DNA from: Methanocalculus alkaliphilus
GTDB taxonomy: Archaea > Halobacteriota > Methanomicrobia > Methanomicrobiales > Methanocorpusculaceae
Length of the DNA stretch: 35,766 nt
NCBI RefSeq assembly: GCF_024170505.1
Contig: NZ_JALJYG010000017.1
Span: forward strand, 1 to 35,766
Direction: 5' to 3'
A program made the position numbers and the translations under genes. This document shows, piece after piece, positions 15,070-23,566 of this stretch. Each line of letters starts with the position of its first letter. The stretch's first letter is position 1. The notes under the pieces were generated by a model. It was not told the DNA's origin, ran no database searches, and worked only from the letters and a program-made list of their open reading frames with translations.

Positions 15070-16323
15070 TCAGTCAAGCAGATGTACAACGAGGCCCGAG
15101 AGGAGTTTGGGCTCAAACCATGTCGATTTCGGTGGCATAATGCCATCCTCATCTGCGATTGAACAGATATCATTGACATCTATCGGCTGCATCAGGATAG
15201 CCGCTGCATACTCCCCGGAGTCGACACGGGCGATGAGATCGGCAACTGGTGCTGCACCACCCATGAAATCAAGGCGTGGATCACCACGGGGATCATGGAT
15301 CCCAAGGAGCGGCGAGAGGACCCTCTCCTGCAGGAGCGAGACATCGAGGCGGCCGATGGCATCTGTTGCCGGGTCGATCGGATGAGAGAGTTCGTAGAAT
15401 CGTCCCGCAACATAGAGGTGCATACAGTATCGATCAGAGTCGCCCGCCATCGGCGGGATCGTCGATGCATGCAGATCCGGGCTGAAGATCTCACGGACCG
15501 TGAAGAGGGTCGTCAGTTTTGCAAGAAAATCCTCCGCAGTCATCCCGTTCAGATCCTTCATCAGGCGGGAATAGCCATGGATGAGCACCGAGTCGTGGGC
15601 AAAGAGGACGCCCATGAACCGGGTCGCCTCCTCTGTGAGATCGCCCCTCTCCTTGCGCCGCTCTGCAACATTGACGGCACTCTTCGCACGGTGATGGCCA
15701 TCTGCAATATACAGGGACGGCACATTCGCAAAGAGGGTGGTAATCTCCCTGATTACCGCCGGATCCCTGATCGGATAGATCCTGTGTATCGAACCGGAGA
15801 CCGTCGTCGTCTCTGCGATCGGATCGCCCGCTACAGCATCCTCGATATACTTCCGGAGACCCCCGGGATCACGGTACAGGAGAAAGACCTGACCGGTATT
15901 GGCATTGACTGCATCGATATGGCGTGTCCGATCCTCCTCTTTGTCATACCGGGTCAGCTCGTGCCGCTTGACCACCCGGTTCTGGTACTCAAAAACCCCG
16001 ACACAGGCGACGAGGCCGGTGAAGGTTTGTCCCTCATCCTCCACCTGGTAGACGGAGTAGCTCTCTTCATCATCCTTTTGGAAGAGTCCCTTCTCCTGCA
16101 TCTCCGTGAAGACCGCGCGGGCACGCTCATAGACGGCATCGTCATAGGGAGGGGTGTCCGGCAGTTCTGCATCGGATCGGATAACCCGGAGAAAGCTCTT
16201 TGGATTCTCTGCGATACATGCCGCAGCCTCTTCTGCGCTGACGACATCATAGGGGACTGATGGAATGTTTGCAGACTCCTCCGGTGCCGGACGGAGTGCT
16301 GTAAACGGATATATGGCAACCAT
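15070..16323 (-). CDS. DUF1015 family protein
   Basis: The protein has 417 residues. The start at 16323 (MVAIYPFTALRP) is preferred because homologues begin near the IxPFxALRP block and GGAG lies 6 nt upstream; a GTG at 16335 would add four residues. Family hallmarks are VPYDVVSAEEA, RHELTRYDKEEDRTRHID, SLYIADGHHRAKSA and DFMGG. The DGHHR motif recalls the active-site motif of ParB/SerK-type kinases that phosphorylate free serine, but that link is inferred. No signal peptide or membrane segment is present, so it is cytosolic. DUF1015 genes often sit near serine metabolism in bacteria; here the neighbours give no such clue. Confidence 0.9.
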   Translation of the reverse strand: MVAIYPFTALRPAPEESANIPSVPYDVVSAEEAAACIAENPKSFLRVIRSDAELPDTPPYDDAVYERARAVFTEMQEKGLFQKDDEESYSVYQVEDEGQTFTGLVACVGVFEYQNRVVKRHELTRYDKEEDRTRHIDAVNANTGQVFLLYRDPGGLRKYIEDAVAGDPIAETTTVSGSIHRIYPIRDPAVIREITTLFANVPSLYIADGHHRAKSAVNVAERRKERGDLTEEATRFMGVLFAHDSVLIHGYSRLMKDLNGMTAEDFLAKLTTLFTVREIFSPDLHASTIPPMAGDSDRYCMHLYVAGRFYELSHPIDPATDAIGRLDVSLLQERVLSPLLGIHDPRGDPRLDFMGGAAPVADLIARVDSGEYAAAILMQPIDVNDICSIADEDGIMPPKSTWFEPKLLSGLVVHLLD

Positions 16324-16365
16324 GGAAAACTCCACGTAGTAGTAGGTACTGTACTCTAAAGAAAG

Positions 16366-16854
16366 ATGGTGACGGTACGACCAGAGCCGGGGTTTGGGAT
16401 CGGGTTTTACATCCGGCGTGCGATCCCGGCTGATATCCCTGAGATCTCAGCGATTGAGAAAGAGGCCTTCACCGACCCCTGGGGAGAGGAGGGGATCCGG
16501 GAGGCGATGACCCTCTATCTCACCTCATTTTTTGTTGCGGTCGCGGACGGAAAGGTCATCGGCTTCGTCGGTGGAGGGCTTGAGAATACCGGGGAGGTCA
16601 TCTACGGCCACCTCTGCACACTCTTCGTTGCGGAGCAGTACCGCAACCGCGGACTCGGCCGTGCCCTCAGCGACCGGATTGACCATGACTTCATCCTGCA
16701 TGGGGCAACAGCTGTACAGCTTGAGGTACGGGTCTCAAACCGGGATGCAATCGCCTTCTACCGGAGGTTAGGGTACCAGGAGATCTTCACCTATGACAGC
16801 TATTACAAAGATGGCGAGGACGGGGTCGTGATGATGAAGTGGTTCTCATCATGA
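16366..16854 (+). CDS. rimI: RimI-type ribosomal-protein alanine N-acetyltransferase
   Basis: The protein has 162 residues of the GNAT fold. The acetyl-CoA loop reads QYRNRGLGRAL (about 91-101), and the C-terminal VSNRDAIAFYRRLGYQEI with MMKWF is typical of RimI. Archaeal RimI/Ard1-like enzymes acetylate protein N-termini, including ribosomal proteins. The first about 14 residues precede the conserved IRRAIPADI block and may be an over-extended start. It is divergent from DUF1015 and followed after 7 nt by the XRE regulator, so the two plus-strand genes probably form an operon. Confidence 0.88.
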   Translation: MVTVRPEPGFGIGFYIRRAIPADIPEISAIEKEAFTDPWGEEGIREAMTLYLTSFFVAVADGKVIGFVGGGLENTGEVIYGHLCTLFVAEQYRNRGLGRALSDRIDHDFILHGATAVQLEVRVSNRDAIAFYRRLGYQEIFTYDSYYKDGEDGVVMMKWFSS

Positions 16855-16861
16855 TGATGGG

Positions 16862-17413
16862 ATGAATCTTATCCTTCCATGCGCATATCCTATGATAATG
16901 TTCTCCCGTCGGATCTTTGAGACTGAATTTGCTGAGGCGCTCGAAGAGGAGCTGAAGAGGAGGGATATGACGGTCCGGGAGCTCTCCCAGAAGACCGGCA
17001 TCCCCCCGGCAACACTCTATAAGATCGCATCAGGTGAGCGGGACCCCCGCCTCTCGACGGTACGGCGGATCGTTGCCACGCTTGAGCCGCAGGAGGGCCG
17101 CTTCATCGCAGTCATCGCCGCAAAGTTTCTCCTCGACGAGATCGAAGGGTCCGAGGTCTCCGTTGAGGGGGAGCCTGTCCGGCTGAAAGGGTATGCGGCA
17201 AACTCCATCGACGAGTGCATCACCGCGGCTGTTGAGGCGAGGAAGGAAGGTGCCGCCGGTGTCATCTGTGCCCCGGTCCTCGCCTCGATCATCGAGCGGG
17301 TCGTTGACATCCCGGTGGCGATACTCAAGCCCGAGCCGAAGACGGTCATCGATGCCGCAGGGATCATCGCACGGCGGATCGAGCGGTTCAGGAAGGGCGG
17401 ATCCCCGCCCTGA
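16862..17413 (+). CDS. XRE-type HTH regulator with a C-terminal sensor-like domain
   Basis: The protein has 183 residues. A helix-turn-helix of the Cro/cI type spans about 35-75 (MTVRELSQKTGIPPATLYKI, ASGERDPRLSTVRRI). The C-terminal 95 residues (SIDECITAAVEARKEGAAG, VICAPVLASIIERVVDIPV) look like a small alpha/beta ligand-binding domain, distantly reminiscent of the N-terminal sensor of PrpR; this is inference. ATG codons at 16892 and 16898 are alternative starts, and none has a ribosome-binding site. The gene converges on trpA and overlaps it by 26 bp, with a 7-bp hairpin in the overlap. Its placement makes it a candidate regulator of the trp operon, but no binding evidence exists. Confidence 0.82.
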   Translation: MNLILPCAYPMIMFSRRIFETEFAEALEEELKRRDMTVRELSQKTGIPPATLYKIASGERDPRLSTVRRIVATLEPQEGRFIAVIAAKFLLDEIEGSEVSVEGEPVRLKGYAANSIDECITAAVEARKEGAAGVICAPVLASIIERVVDIPVAILKPEPKTVIDAAGIIARRIERFRKGGSPP

Positions 17414-18167
17414 TAGCCCTGACCACCGCCGCGACATCCTCCCCCGGATCGCCGGATGATGCCTCGATTGCGGCGGTGATCGCCGAGCCGGCGATGACGG
17501 CATCCGCACCCGCAGAGACAGCCTCTTCAGCCGTTCCGGCGGATCCAATCCCAAATCCGACGGCAACAGGGAGGTCCGTTACCGCCTTCAACGCTTCTAT
17601 CCGGGGACAGAGATCGGTCGGGAGATGGTCCCGCCGCCCGGTGACACCGGGGGCCGAGACGAGATAGAGGAACCCCTTTCCGAGAGTGCCAAACTCCTTC
17701 ATCCTCATCGTGGGCGTCGATGGGGCGATGATGAAGATGGGATCAAGCCTCTCCTGCGCGATGAGGGATCGCCCCTCCTCAGGCGGCATATCAACGACCA
17801 GAATACCATCGGCGCCCGCCTCTGCTGCATCCAGCAGGAAACGATCCTCACCTCTGGCAATGACCGGGTTTGCATAGGTCATCAGGATGATCGGCACCTC
17901 GCTCTCTCTTCTGACAGCCTCGATGAGCGAGAAGACCGTCCCGATGCCATTGCCTGACCGGATCGCCCGTTCATGACCCCGCCGGATGACGGGACCGTCT
18001 GCGACCGGGTTTGTGAACGGAACGATCAGCTCGATCATATCGGCCCCCGCTGTGATCATCGCACGGATCACCGCAAGCGATGCCTCAGGGGTCGGGTCCC
18101 CGGCAATGGTGCAGGCAATGAGGAGGGGCTGGCTCCGGCGGCCAAAGGCGTCCGTTATCCGGGTCAT
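17388..18167 (-). CDS. trpA: Tryptophan synthase alpha chain
   Basis: The protein has 259 residues, a TIM barrel that splits indole-3-glycerol phosphate into indole and glyceraldehyde 3-phosphate and passes indole to TrpB. The catalytic Glu lies in [18 protein letters not shown], the catalytic Asp region in [12 protein letters not shown], and the phosphate-binding loop in [14 protein letters not shown]. In the first motif VPFTNP replaces the more common PFSDP, a change seen in archaea. It is the last gene of the operon and overlaps trpB by 4 nt (ATGA). Its 3' end overlaps the convergent regulator gene by 26 bp. Confidence 0.97.
   Translation of the reverse strand: MTRITDAFGRRSQPLLIACTIAGDPTPEASLAVIRAMITAGADMIELIVPFTNPVADGPVIRRGHERAIRSGNGIGTVFSLIEAVRRESEVPIILMTYANPVIARGEDRFLLDAAEAGADGILVVDMPPEEGRSLIAQERLDPIFIIAPSTPTMRMKEFGTLGKGFLYLVSAPGVTGRRDHLPTDLCPRIEALKAVTDLPVAVGFGIGSAGTAEEAVSAGADAVIAGSAITAAIEASSGDPGEDVAAVVRAIRAGIRPS
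17394..17411. repeat. Perfect hairpin in the trpA/regulator convergent overlap
   Basis: AGGGCGG (17394-17400) and CCGCCCT (17405-17411) pair perfectly over the 4-nt loop ATCC. The element codes for the C-termini of both convergent proteins. No T run follows on either side, so it may block RNA degradation or act as a bidirectional pause rather than an intrinsic terminator. Confidence 0.5.
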
Positions 18168-19312
18168 GCCCCACCCCCGGTGATCGCCTGGAGGTCCTTA
18201 TCCCCACGTCCTGAGAGGGTGACGGCGATGAGGCTCTCCTCCGGCATCTCCTCAGCGAGGCGGAGGGCGGCGGCGACCGCATGGGCCGACTCCAGTGCCG
18301 GGATAATCCCTTCTCTCCGTGAGAGGAGACGGAAGGCCGCCACCGCCTCTGCATCGGTGACGGTGAGATACTCTGCCCGGCCGATGTCGCGGAGGAGGGC
18401 ATGCTCCGGGCCGACACCCGGATAGTCAAGTCCGGCCGAGATGCTGTGGGTCGGACTGATCCTCCCCTCCTCATCCTGGAGGAGGGAGGTGTAGGCACCA
18501 TGAAGGACACCCGGGCTGCCGCAGGTGAGGGAAGCACCATGATCACCGGGATTCAGTCCTCTGCCACCGGCTTCGGCACCGATCAGCCGGACCGGATCAT
18601 CGAGGAGGGGGAAGAATGTCCCGATGGCATTTGATCCGCCCCCGACACAGGCGACGACGGCATCAGGCAGCCTCCCCTCCTCTGCAATGGACTGGGATCG
18701 CAGCTCCTCCCCGATCACCGACTGGAGATCACGGACCATCCGTGGGAAGGGGTCGGGGCCGACACAGGATCCAATCAGGTAATGCGAGTCGTCGGCGGTC
18801 GCGGCCCAGCTCCGGAGCGCCTCATCGACGGCATCAGAGAGGGTCTTTGATCCCGTCGTCACCGGGGTGACGGTTGCCCCGAGAAGCTCCATCCGGGAGA
18901 CATTCGGGGCCTGGCGCTGCATATCGACCGCTCCCATGAAGACCTCCACCTCAAGGCCGAGGACCGCACCCGCCATCGCCGTCGCCACACCGTGCTGGCC
19001 GGCCCCGGTCTCGGCGATCAGGCGGGTTTTCCCACTCTTCTCTGCGAGGAGCGCCTGGCCAAGCGTATTGTTGATCTTATGGGCACCCCCATGAAGGAGA
19101 TCCTCTCTCTTGAGGCAGATGGTCGAATTCGTCCCAAGGTTTCTGCACCGGTAGAGCGGGGTTGCCCGGCCGGCATAGCGTCTGAGGAGAGAACCGAGTT
19201 CTTCCTGTGCCTTGGGATCCTCTCTGAAGGCATCATAGGCATCGGCAAGATCACGGAGCGGCTCCATCAGGATCTCAGGGGCATACCGGCCTCCGTATGG
19301 CCCAAACCTCAT
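18164..19312 (-). CDS. trpB: Tryptophan synthase beta chain (TrpB1 type)
   Basis: The protein has 382 residues from the ATG at 19312, chosen because it makes the ATGA overlap with trpF that is the rule in this operon; an ATG at 19327 would add five residues. TrpB condenses indole with serine using PLP. The PLP lysine lies in [11 protein letters not shown] (Lys79), GAGQHGVA is the substrate-carboxylate loop and VGGGSNAIG binds PLP phosphate. The length and these motifs fit the TrpB1 class that pairs with TrpA, consistent with the adjacent trpA. Confidence 0.97.
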   Translation of the reverse strand: MRFGPYGGRYAPEILMEPLRDLADAYDAFREDPKAQEELGSLLRRYAGRATPLYRCRNLGTNSTICLKREDLLHGGAHKINNTLGQALLAEKSGKTRLIAETGAGQHGVATAMAGAVLGLEVEVFMGAVDMQRQAPNVSRMELLGATVTPVTTGSKTLSDAVDEALRSWAATADDSHYLIGSCVGPDPFPRMVRDLQSVIGEELRSQSIAEEGRLPDAVVACVGGGSNAIGTFFPLLDDPVRLIGAEAGGRGLNPGDHGASLTCGSPGVLHGAYTSLLQDEEGRISPTHSISAGLDYPGVGPEHALLRDIGRAEYLTVTDAEAVAAFRLLSRREGIIPALESAHAVAAALRLAEEMPEESLIAVTLSGRGDKDLQAITGGGA

Positions 19313-19878
19313 ATGCCACCCCGACATGCCCGAAGAAATGCCTCCATCAGGATCGGATCCTTCAGGCCCGGCCGCCGTTCGACACCACTTGAGACATCCA
19401 GCCCGGCCGGATGAAGTGAAGAGACCACAGCGGGTACCGAAGCCGGGGTGAGACCTCCGGCGAGGATCACCGGGAGATCGGTCCGCCGGATCGCCGCCTC
19501 CGCATGATCGATATCCATCCGGATACCCCGGCCACGTGACGCATCGAGGAGGAGGCGATCCGATCCCTCGGGGGGATCTGCGATCCCGTCCCAGTCGGTG
19601 ATGGTGATGAACCGGTCCGGAACAGAGAGGGGATGATAGATCTGAACGGCATCCGGGGAGAGGCTGCAGATCATCCGGAGATCCGCCGGGGACCGGCTCG
19701 TCGTGACACAGACCGTCTCGACCCTCCCTGACGCTGCCTCCATGATCGCCTCTGCACGGCGCCGGGATACTGAACGGGGGGAGTCTGAAGAGAGGATGAT
19801 CCCGATCGCATCAGCCCCTGCATCAATCGCAGCGAGGGCATCTGCGGGGCGGGTGATCCCGCATATTTTTACATACAT
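19309..19878 (-). CDS. trpF: Phosphoribosylanthranilate isomerase
   Basis: The protein has 189 residues, a single TIM barrel that performs the Amadori rearrangement of phosphoribosylanthranilate. The general base Cys6 is in VKICGIT and the general acid Asp161 in [17 protein letters not shown] carries phosphate-binding residues. It is slightly shorter than bacterial enzymes of about 200 residues. The usual VQLHG segment is replaced by VQIYHP. It overlaps trpC by 10 nt and trpB by 4 nt. Confidence 0.96.
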   Translation of the reverse strand: MYVKICGITRPADALAAIDAGADAIGIILSSDSPRSVSRRRAEAIMEAASGRVETVCVTTSRSPADLRMICSLSPDAVQIYHPLSVPDRFITITDWDGIADPPEGSDRLLLDASRGRGIRMDIDHAEAAIRRTDLPVILAGGLTPASVPAVVSSLHPAGLDVSSGVERRPGLKDPILMEAFLRACRGGI

Positions 19879-20609
19879 GCAAACGCCTCTGTTGCTCTCC
19901 TTGGATCATCTGATGATGCAATTGCGGTTCCGATGAGGACCGCGCCGCACCTGCCACGGTACCTTCCCAGATCCTCCGGTGTCATGATACCGCTCATGAC
20001 AACAGCCATCCGCCCGTATGATCGGATCAGGGGGGCAAGCCGGAGAGCACGGTCAGGATCGATCTGAAGCGTCCGGAGATCCCGGTTATTGATCCCGATG
20101 ATCCGGGCACCGGTCGCCAGTGCCGCCTCTGCTTCTGCCTCATCTGCGATCTCAACGACCGGCTCAAGGCCGCAGGCAAACGAGTGATCAACGAATGCCG
20201 GGAGATCATCTCCAAGCACCATCGCTATCAGAAGGACGGCATCAGCACCGATGGAACGGGTTTCCGCAATCTGTGCAGGATGGACGAGGATATCTTTCCT
20301 CAGAACCGGGAGATCGGTATGCCGCTTCACCTCCCTGATGAAGGAGGGGTCGCCCCCAAAGACCGTCGGTTCGGTCAGGACCGAGATGGCGGCCGCACCA
20401 CCGGCGGCCATCTCCCGTGCAAGGAGGCCGGGGGGGAGCGAGGCACCGGTCGGCCCGGACGGGGAGGCATACTTCACCTCAGCGATCACCGCAGGATCAG
20501 AAGCAGTGAGTGCATCATAGAAGGGTCGCACCGGATCATGGGTATCGGGGACGCTCTCCGGAAGGAGCTCCCCTCTCCTGAGAGAGGCGGCGATGAGGGC
20601 CTCTATCAT
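19869..20609 (-). CDS. trpC: Indole-3-glycerol phosphate synthase
   Basis: The protein has 246 residues. It closes the ring of carboxyphenylamino-deoxyribulose phosphate to indole-3-glycerol phosphate. The catalytic Lys is in AEVKYASPS, a second Lys in VLRKDILV, and catalytic Glu and Asn in EPVVEI and GINNRDL; SGI near the C-terminus binds phosphate. AEVKYASPS differs from the commoner AEIKRASPSKG but keeps the key Lys. It is not fused to TrpF, unlike in many enterobacteria. It overlaps trpD by 4 nt. Confidence 0.96.
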   Translation of the reverse strand: MIEALIAASLRRGELLPESVPDTHDPVRPFYDALTASDPAVIAEVKYASPSGPTGASLPPGLLAREMAAGGAAAISVLTEPTVFGGDPSFIREVKRHTDLPVLRKDILVHPAQIAETRSIGADAVLLIAMVLGDDLPAFVDHSFACGLEPVVEIADEAEAEAALATGARIIGINNRDLRTLQIDPDRALRLAPLIRSYGRMAVVMSGIMTPEDLGRYRGRCGAVLIGTAIASSDDPRRATEAFACM

Positions 20610-21625
20610 GAGAGATCACCCCTGGAGAAGCCGGCAAGGAGGCGGAGGGATTCGGCCGCCCTGCCATCATCGATGGAGGCTTCCGCGATGGAGAGGGCGG
20701 CAGGGAAGGTCTCTGCCCCGCCGCCGGCGATGATCGCCCCTGCCGCATTCAGGAGGACAATGTCACGGCAGGGTCCCTCCTCTCCGTTGAGGAGAGCCCG
20801 GACAACTCCTGCACTTTCGGCGGGATTCTCCACACGAAGCGATGTAACAGGAGCGTCGGAGAGCCCGAGATCCGATGCCAGAAGCGTATATTCGGAGATT
20901 GTTCCGTCCTTTAGCTCAAGGATCCGGTTCTCTCCATGGAGTGCAAGTTCATCGAGCCCTGCTCCGGAAACGACGAGTGCCCGCCGGACCCCGAGCGATC
21001 GAAGTGCTTCAGCCATCGGGTGAAGAAGGGCGGGATCGGCAACCCCGAGCAGTCGGTTCACCGGGCCTGCGGGGTGCGAGAGGGGTCCGAGGATATTGAA
21101 GATCGTCCGGAACCCGAGTTCGGACCGTATCGAGGCAAGGCTCCTCATCACCGGATGATACTGGCCTGCCGGAAGGAACGCAATCCCGGCTACACGAAGA
21201 GCCTCGCCAACCTTCCCTGAAGGCAGGCCGGGTGCCACCCCGAGTTCTGCAAGGAGATCAGCTGAGCCGGATCTGCTGGTGACCGCCCGGTTTCCGTGTT
21301 TCAGGACAGGGATGCCTGCGCCTGCCGTGACGAAGGCGGCGGCAGTACTGATGTTGAAGGTCATCGCATGGTCGCCGCCTGTCCCGCAGGTATCAACGGC
21401 CTTCTCCGCACCCTGGAGTGAGAGCGGGCGGGCATGGGAGAGAAGGTATGATGCACAGAGAGAGAGATCCTCACCGGTGAGCGTATGGTGACGGAGTGCC
21501 GTCAGGAATGCACCCGCCTGGGCAGGGGTTGCACACCCCGAGATGAGATCATCAAAGGCAGACCCTATCGCACCGGGTGGGAGCGGGGTCCCCTCGATGA
21601 TGGACCGGCAGATGGACTGAATCAT
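20606..21625 (-). CDS. trpD: Anthranilate phosphoribosyltransferase
   Basis: The protein has 339 residues. It transfers the phosphoribosyl group of PRPP to anthranilate. The PRPP loop DTCGTGGD is followed by TFNIST, and KHGNRAVTSRSGSADLL is the second signature. FNILGPLSHPA and a DELAL stretch (SGAGLDELALHGE) complete the family pattern. The length is usual, and it is not fused to TrpG. It overlaps its neighbours by 4 nt on both sides, pointing to coupled translation. Confidence 0.97.
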   Translation of the reverse strand: MIQSICRSIIEGTPLPPGAIGSAFDDLISGCATPAQAGAFLTALRHHTLTGEDLSLCASYLLSHARPLSLQGAEKAVDTCGTGGDHAMTFNISTAAAFVTAGAGIPVLKHGNRAVTSRSGSADLLAELGVAPGLPSGKVGEALRVAGIAFLPAGQYHPVMRSLASIRSELGFRTIFNILGPLSHPAGPVNRLLGVADPALLHPMAEALRSLGVRRALVVSGAGLDELALHGENRILELKDGTISEYTLLASDLGLSDAPVTSLRVENPAESAGVVRALLNGEEGPCRDIVLLNAAGAIIAGGGAETFPAALSIAEASIDDGRAAESLRLLAGFSRGDLS

Positions 21626-22203
21626 GCGACCACCCCCTCCTTCAGAAACGATTCGACAAGACCGGGGCCGTCCCTGGTCAGGAAGCTCTCGGGATGGAAC
21701 TGTACCCCTTCAATCGGGTATCGACGGTGGCGGATGCCCATCGGGAGATCATCGCCGACCGATCTGGCGGTGATGACCAGATCGTCCGGAAGCCTGGTCC
21801 GGTCAACCACAAGGGAGTGGTACCGGACGGCAGGGAAGGGATTTGGGAGCCCGGTATATATCCCGGCTCCATCATGGCGGATGGATGTCACCTCCCCATG
21901 GACCGGGCGGGGTGCATGGATGATATAGCCTCCTTCGGCGGTGCAGATCGCCTGATGGCCAAGGCAGACACCGAGCGTCGGGGTATTGTGAGAGAGGGTG
22001 TTGAGGACCTCACCCAGAAGGGGAAAGTCTCCCGGCCTCCCCGGACCAGGGGAGAGGATGATCCGATCGGGATCCGCCTCGGTTACCCGGTCAAGGGGTT
22101 GATCCGCCGGGATGACAATCGGCTCTGCCCCAAGACCCCCGATGATCTGGACGAGGTTATAGCTGAAACTGTCGAAACAGTCGATGATGACGACCTTCAT
22201 CAT
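21622..22203 (-). CDS. trpG: Anthranilate synthase glutamine amidotransferase subunit
   Basis: The protein has 193 residues, a class I glutaminase that supplies ammonia to TrpE. The nucleophile is Cys80 in GVCLGHQ, with His170 and Glu172 in FHPES; ILSPGPGRPGD forms the oxyanion region. In archaea the same subunit may also serve aminodeoxychorismate synthase, but the operon setting points to tryptophan. It starts inside the trpE stop (ATGA). Confidence 0.96.
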   Translation of the reverse strand: MMKVVIIDCFDSFSYNLVQIIGGLGAEPIVIPADQPLDRVTEADPDRIILSPGPGRPGDFPLLGEVLNTLSHNTPTLGVCLGHQAICTAEGGYIIHAPRPVHGEVTSIRHDGAGIYTGLPNPFPAVRYHSLVVDRTRLPDDLVITARSVGDDLPMGIRHRRYPIEGVQFHPESFLTRDGPGLVESFLKEGVVA

Positions 22204-23426
22204 CCAGCCCTCCCGGCAGCCGCGATGGCACGGAGGCAGGCTTCCGCCTTGATCGCCGTCTCATCGTACTCTCTGTCGGGATCGGATCCGGCAACGATAC
22301 CGGCACCAGCCTGAACCTCTGCCATCCCGTTCCTGATCACAACCGTCCGGATGGTGATCGCAAAGTCGAGCGATCCGACTCCTGCGATCCCGACTGCCCC
22401 GGCATAGATGCCACGGGAAGCACCCTCCTCACCTGCGATCAGCTCCATTGCACGCCTCTTCGGGGCACCGGTCACGGTTCCTGCCGGAAAACAGGATCTC
22501 AGTGCATCATAGCCGTCATAGCCTGCCGCCGACTCGGCAGATACCGTCGTGACGAGATGCATCACCCGCGAATACCGTGCCACCTCCGCATACGGAGAGA
22601 CACGGACCGAACCATACCGGGCAACACGGCCGATATCGTTCCGTGCGAGATCGACGAGCATCAGGTGTTCGGACCGCTCCTTCGGATCTGCCAGGAGTTC
22701 CCCGGCAAGAGCGGCATCATGGAGAGGATCACGACCACGCGGCCTTGTCCCTGCGATAGGCACAGTCGTGAGCGCAGGGCCGCGTGCCGAGACGAGCATC
22801 TCCGGGCTCTCCCCTGCCACCTGTTCATCCCCATAATCAAGGAAATATCCATAGCAGGACGGGTTCTTCGACCGGAGATGCGCATAGATGGACAACGGAT
22901 CCTTCTCATACGGAAGATTAAATTTGCGGGAGAGGACTGCCTGGTAACAGTCACCATCCCGTATCCGTGCTTTGAGCCTCCGGACACCGTCGGTGAAGAT
23001 GGATCGATCCATCGTCGTGGCAGTGGCTCCGGGAATGGGGGCTTCTGAGACCATCCCCATTGAGAGATCCGCATCCTCGAGGGAGTGAGCCATCCTGCGG
23101 AGACGAACATCAGCCTCATCGCCGGGACGCCTCGACGAGAGGGTGATCTCGTCCGGAGTAATGACTGCACTCTCACGGGGAATGAGGAATCGGCCTCCCC
23201 CCTCATATCCAAGATACCCGGCAGGGGAGAATGGAGGATGAGAGGCGATGGAGCGGAGGGTATCGAACGGATCACCGGGGAGATCGATGATCTCAGAGGA
23301 GAAACCGAGGGTCACCGGGAGATCCGGGAACTCAAGAATATAACCAGGCCCGTCAGCGAGGGCCGCATAGACCGCAACCGGATCTGCACCCGGGATCGGG
23401 AGAGAGAGGACGGTTGCGGAGGTCAC
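22200..23426 (-). CDS. trpE: Anthranilate synthase component I
   Basis: The protein has 408 residues, shorter than bacterial TrpE of about 500 but similar to compact archaeal forms. It makes anthranilate from chorismate with ammonia from TrpG. The chorismate-binding half shows VPIAGTRPRG, EHLMLVDLARNDIGRV and CFPAGTVTGAPKRRAM. The N-terminal part keeps GYLGYEGGGRF, but the tryptophan feedback motif LLES is not clearly present; YILEF is at the corresponding place, so feedback control may be altered. The start is a GTG at 23426, the first in-frame start after the promoter. It is the first gene of the trp operon. Confidence 0.95.
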   Translation of the reverse strand: MTSATVLSLPIPGADPVAVYAALADGPGYILEFPDLPVTLGFSSEIIDLPGDPFDTLRSIASHPPFSPAGYLGYEGGGRFLIPRESAVITPDEITLSSRRPGDEADVRLRRMAHSLEDADLSMGMVSEAPIPGATATTMDRSIFTDGVRRLKARIRDGDCYQAVLSRKFNLPYEKDPLSIYAHLRSKNPSCYGYFLDYGDEQVAGESPEMLVSARGPALTTVPIAGTRPRGRDPLHDAALAGELLADPKERSEHLMLVDLARNDIGRVARYGSVRVSPYAEVARYSRVMHLVTTVSAESAAGYDGYDALRSCFPAGTVTGAPKRRAMELIAGEEGASRGIYAGAVGIAGVGSLDFAITIRTVVIRNGMAEVQAGAGIVAGSDPDREYDETAIKAEACLRAIAAAGRAG

Positions 23427-23483
23427 CAGTCCGATGGCATCACCGGAATATCAGAGCTGCTCTGCATACGCTATCATGTGTTT

Positions 23484-23519
23484 TGTACATATTTATACAT
23501 TACCATACAGATATGTACA
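23484..23519 (-). promoter_or_regulatory. trpE promoter: TATA box flanked by TGTACA (TRP-box-like) repeats
   Basis: On the minus strand the TATA box reads TATAAATA (plus-strand 23490-23497), about 65 nt upstream of the trpE start. TGTACA occurs at 23484-23489, touching the TATA box on its downstream side, and at 23514-23519 on the upstream side. The nine-base arms TGTACATAT and ATATGTACA form a perfect inverted repeat spanning 36 bp. TGTACA is the core of the TRP box bound by the repressor TrpY in Methanothermobacter. A TrpY-like repressor acting here is inferred by analogy. Confidence 0.6.
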
Positions 23520-23535
23520 TCAATATACAGGAGAG

Positions 23536-23543
23536 TTTTATAT
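23536..23543 (+). promoter_or_regulatory. TATA box of the GerW-family gene
   Basis: ttttatat lies with its centre about 27 nt before the ATG at 23567, so transcription should begin almost at the start codon and the message would be leaderless. It is back to back with the trpE promoter, and the TGTACA dyad lies only 17 bp upstream. Confidence 0.5.
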
Positions 23544-23566
23544 CTGTTTCCGATCCACTCCATCGC

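Noticed and set aside
15295-16260. 321-residue open frame antisense to the DUF1015 gene
   Set aside because: It mirrors the codon structure of the strong DUF1015 gene, has no ribosome-binding site, recognisable domain or membrane pattern, and is rich in Arg/Asp/Ile as GC-rich shadow frames are.
20184-21023. 279-residue open frame antisense to trpC/trpD
   Set aside because: It crosses two firmly identified genes and shows no domain or expression signals.
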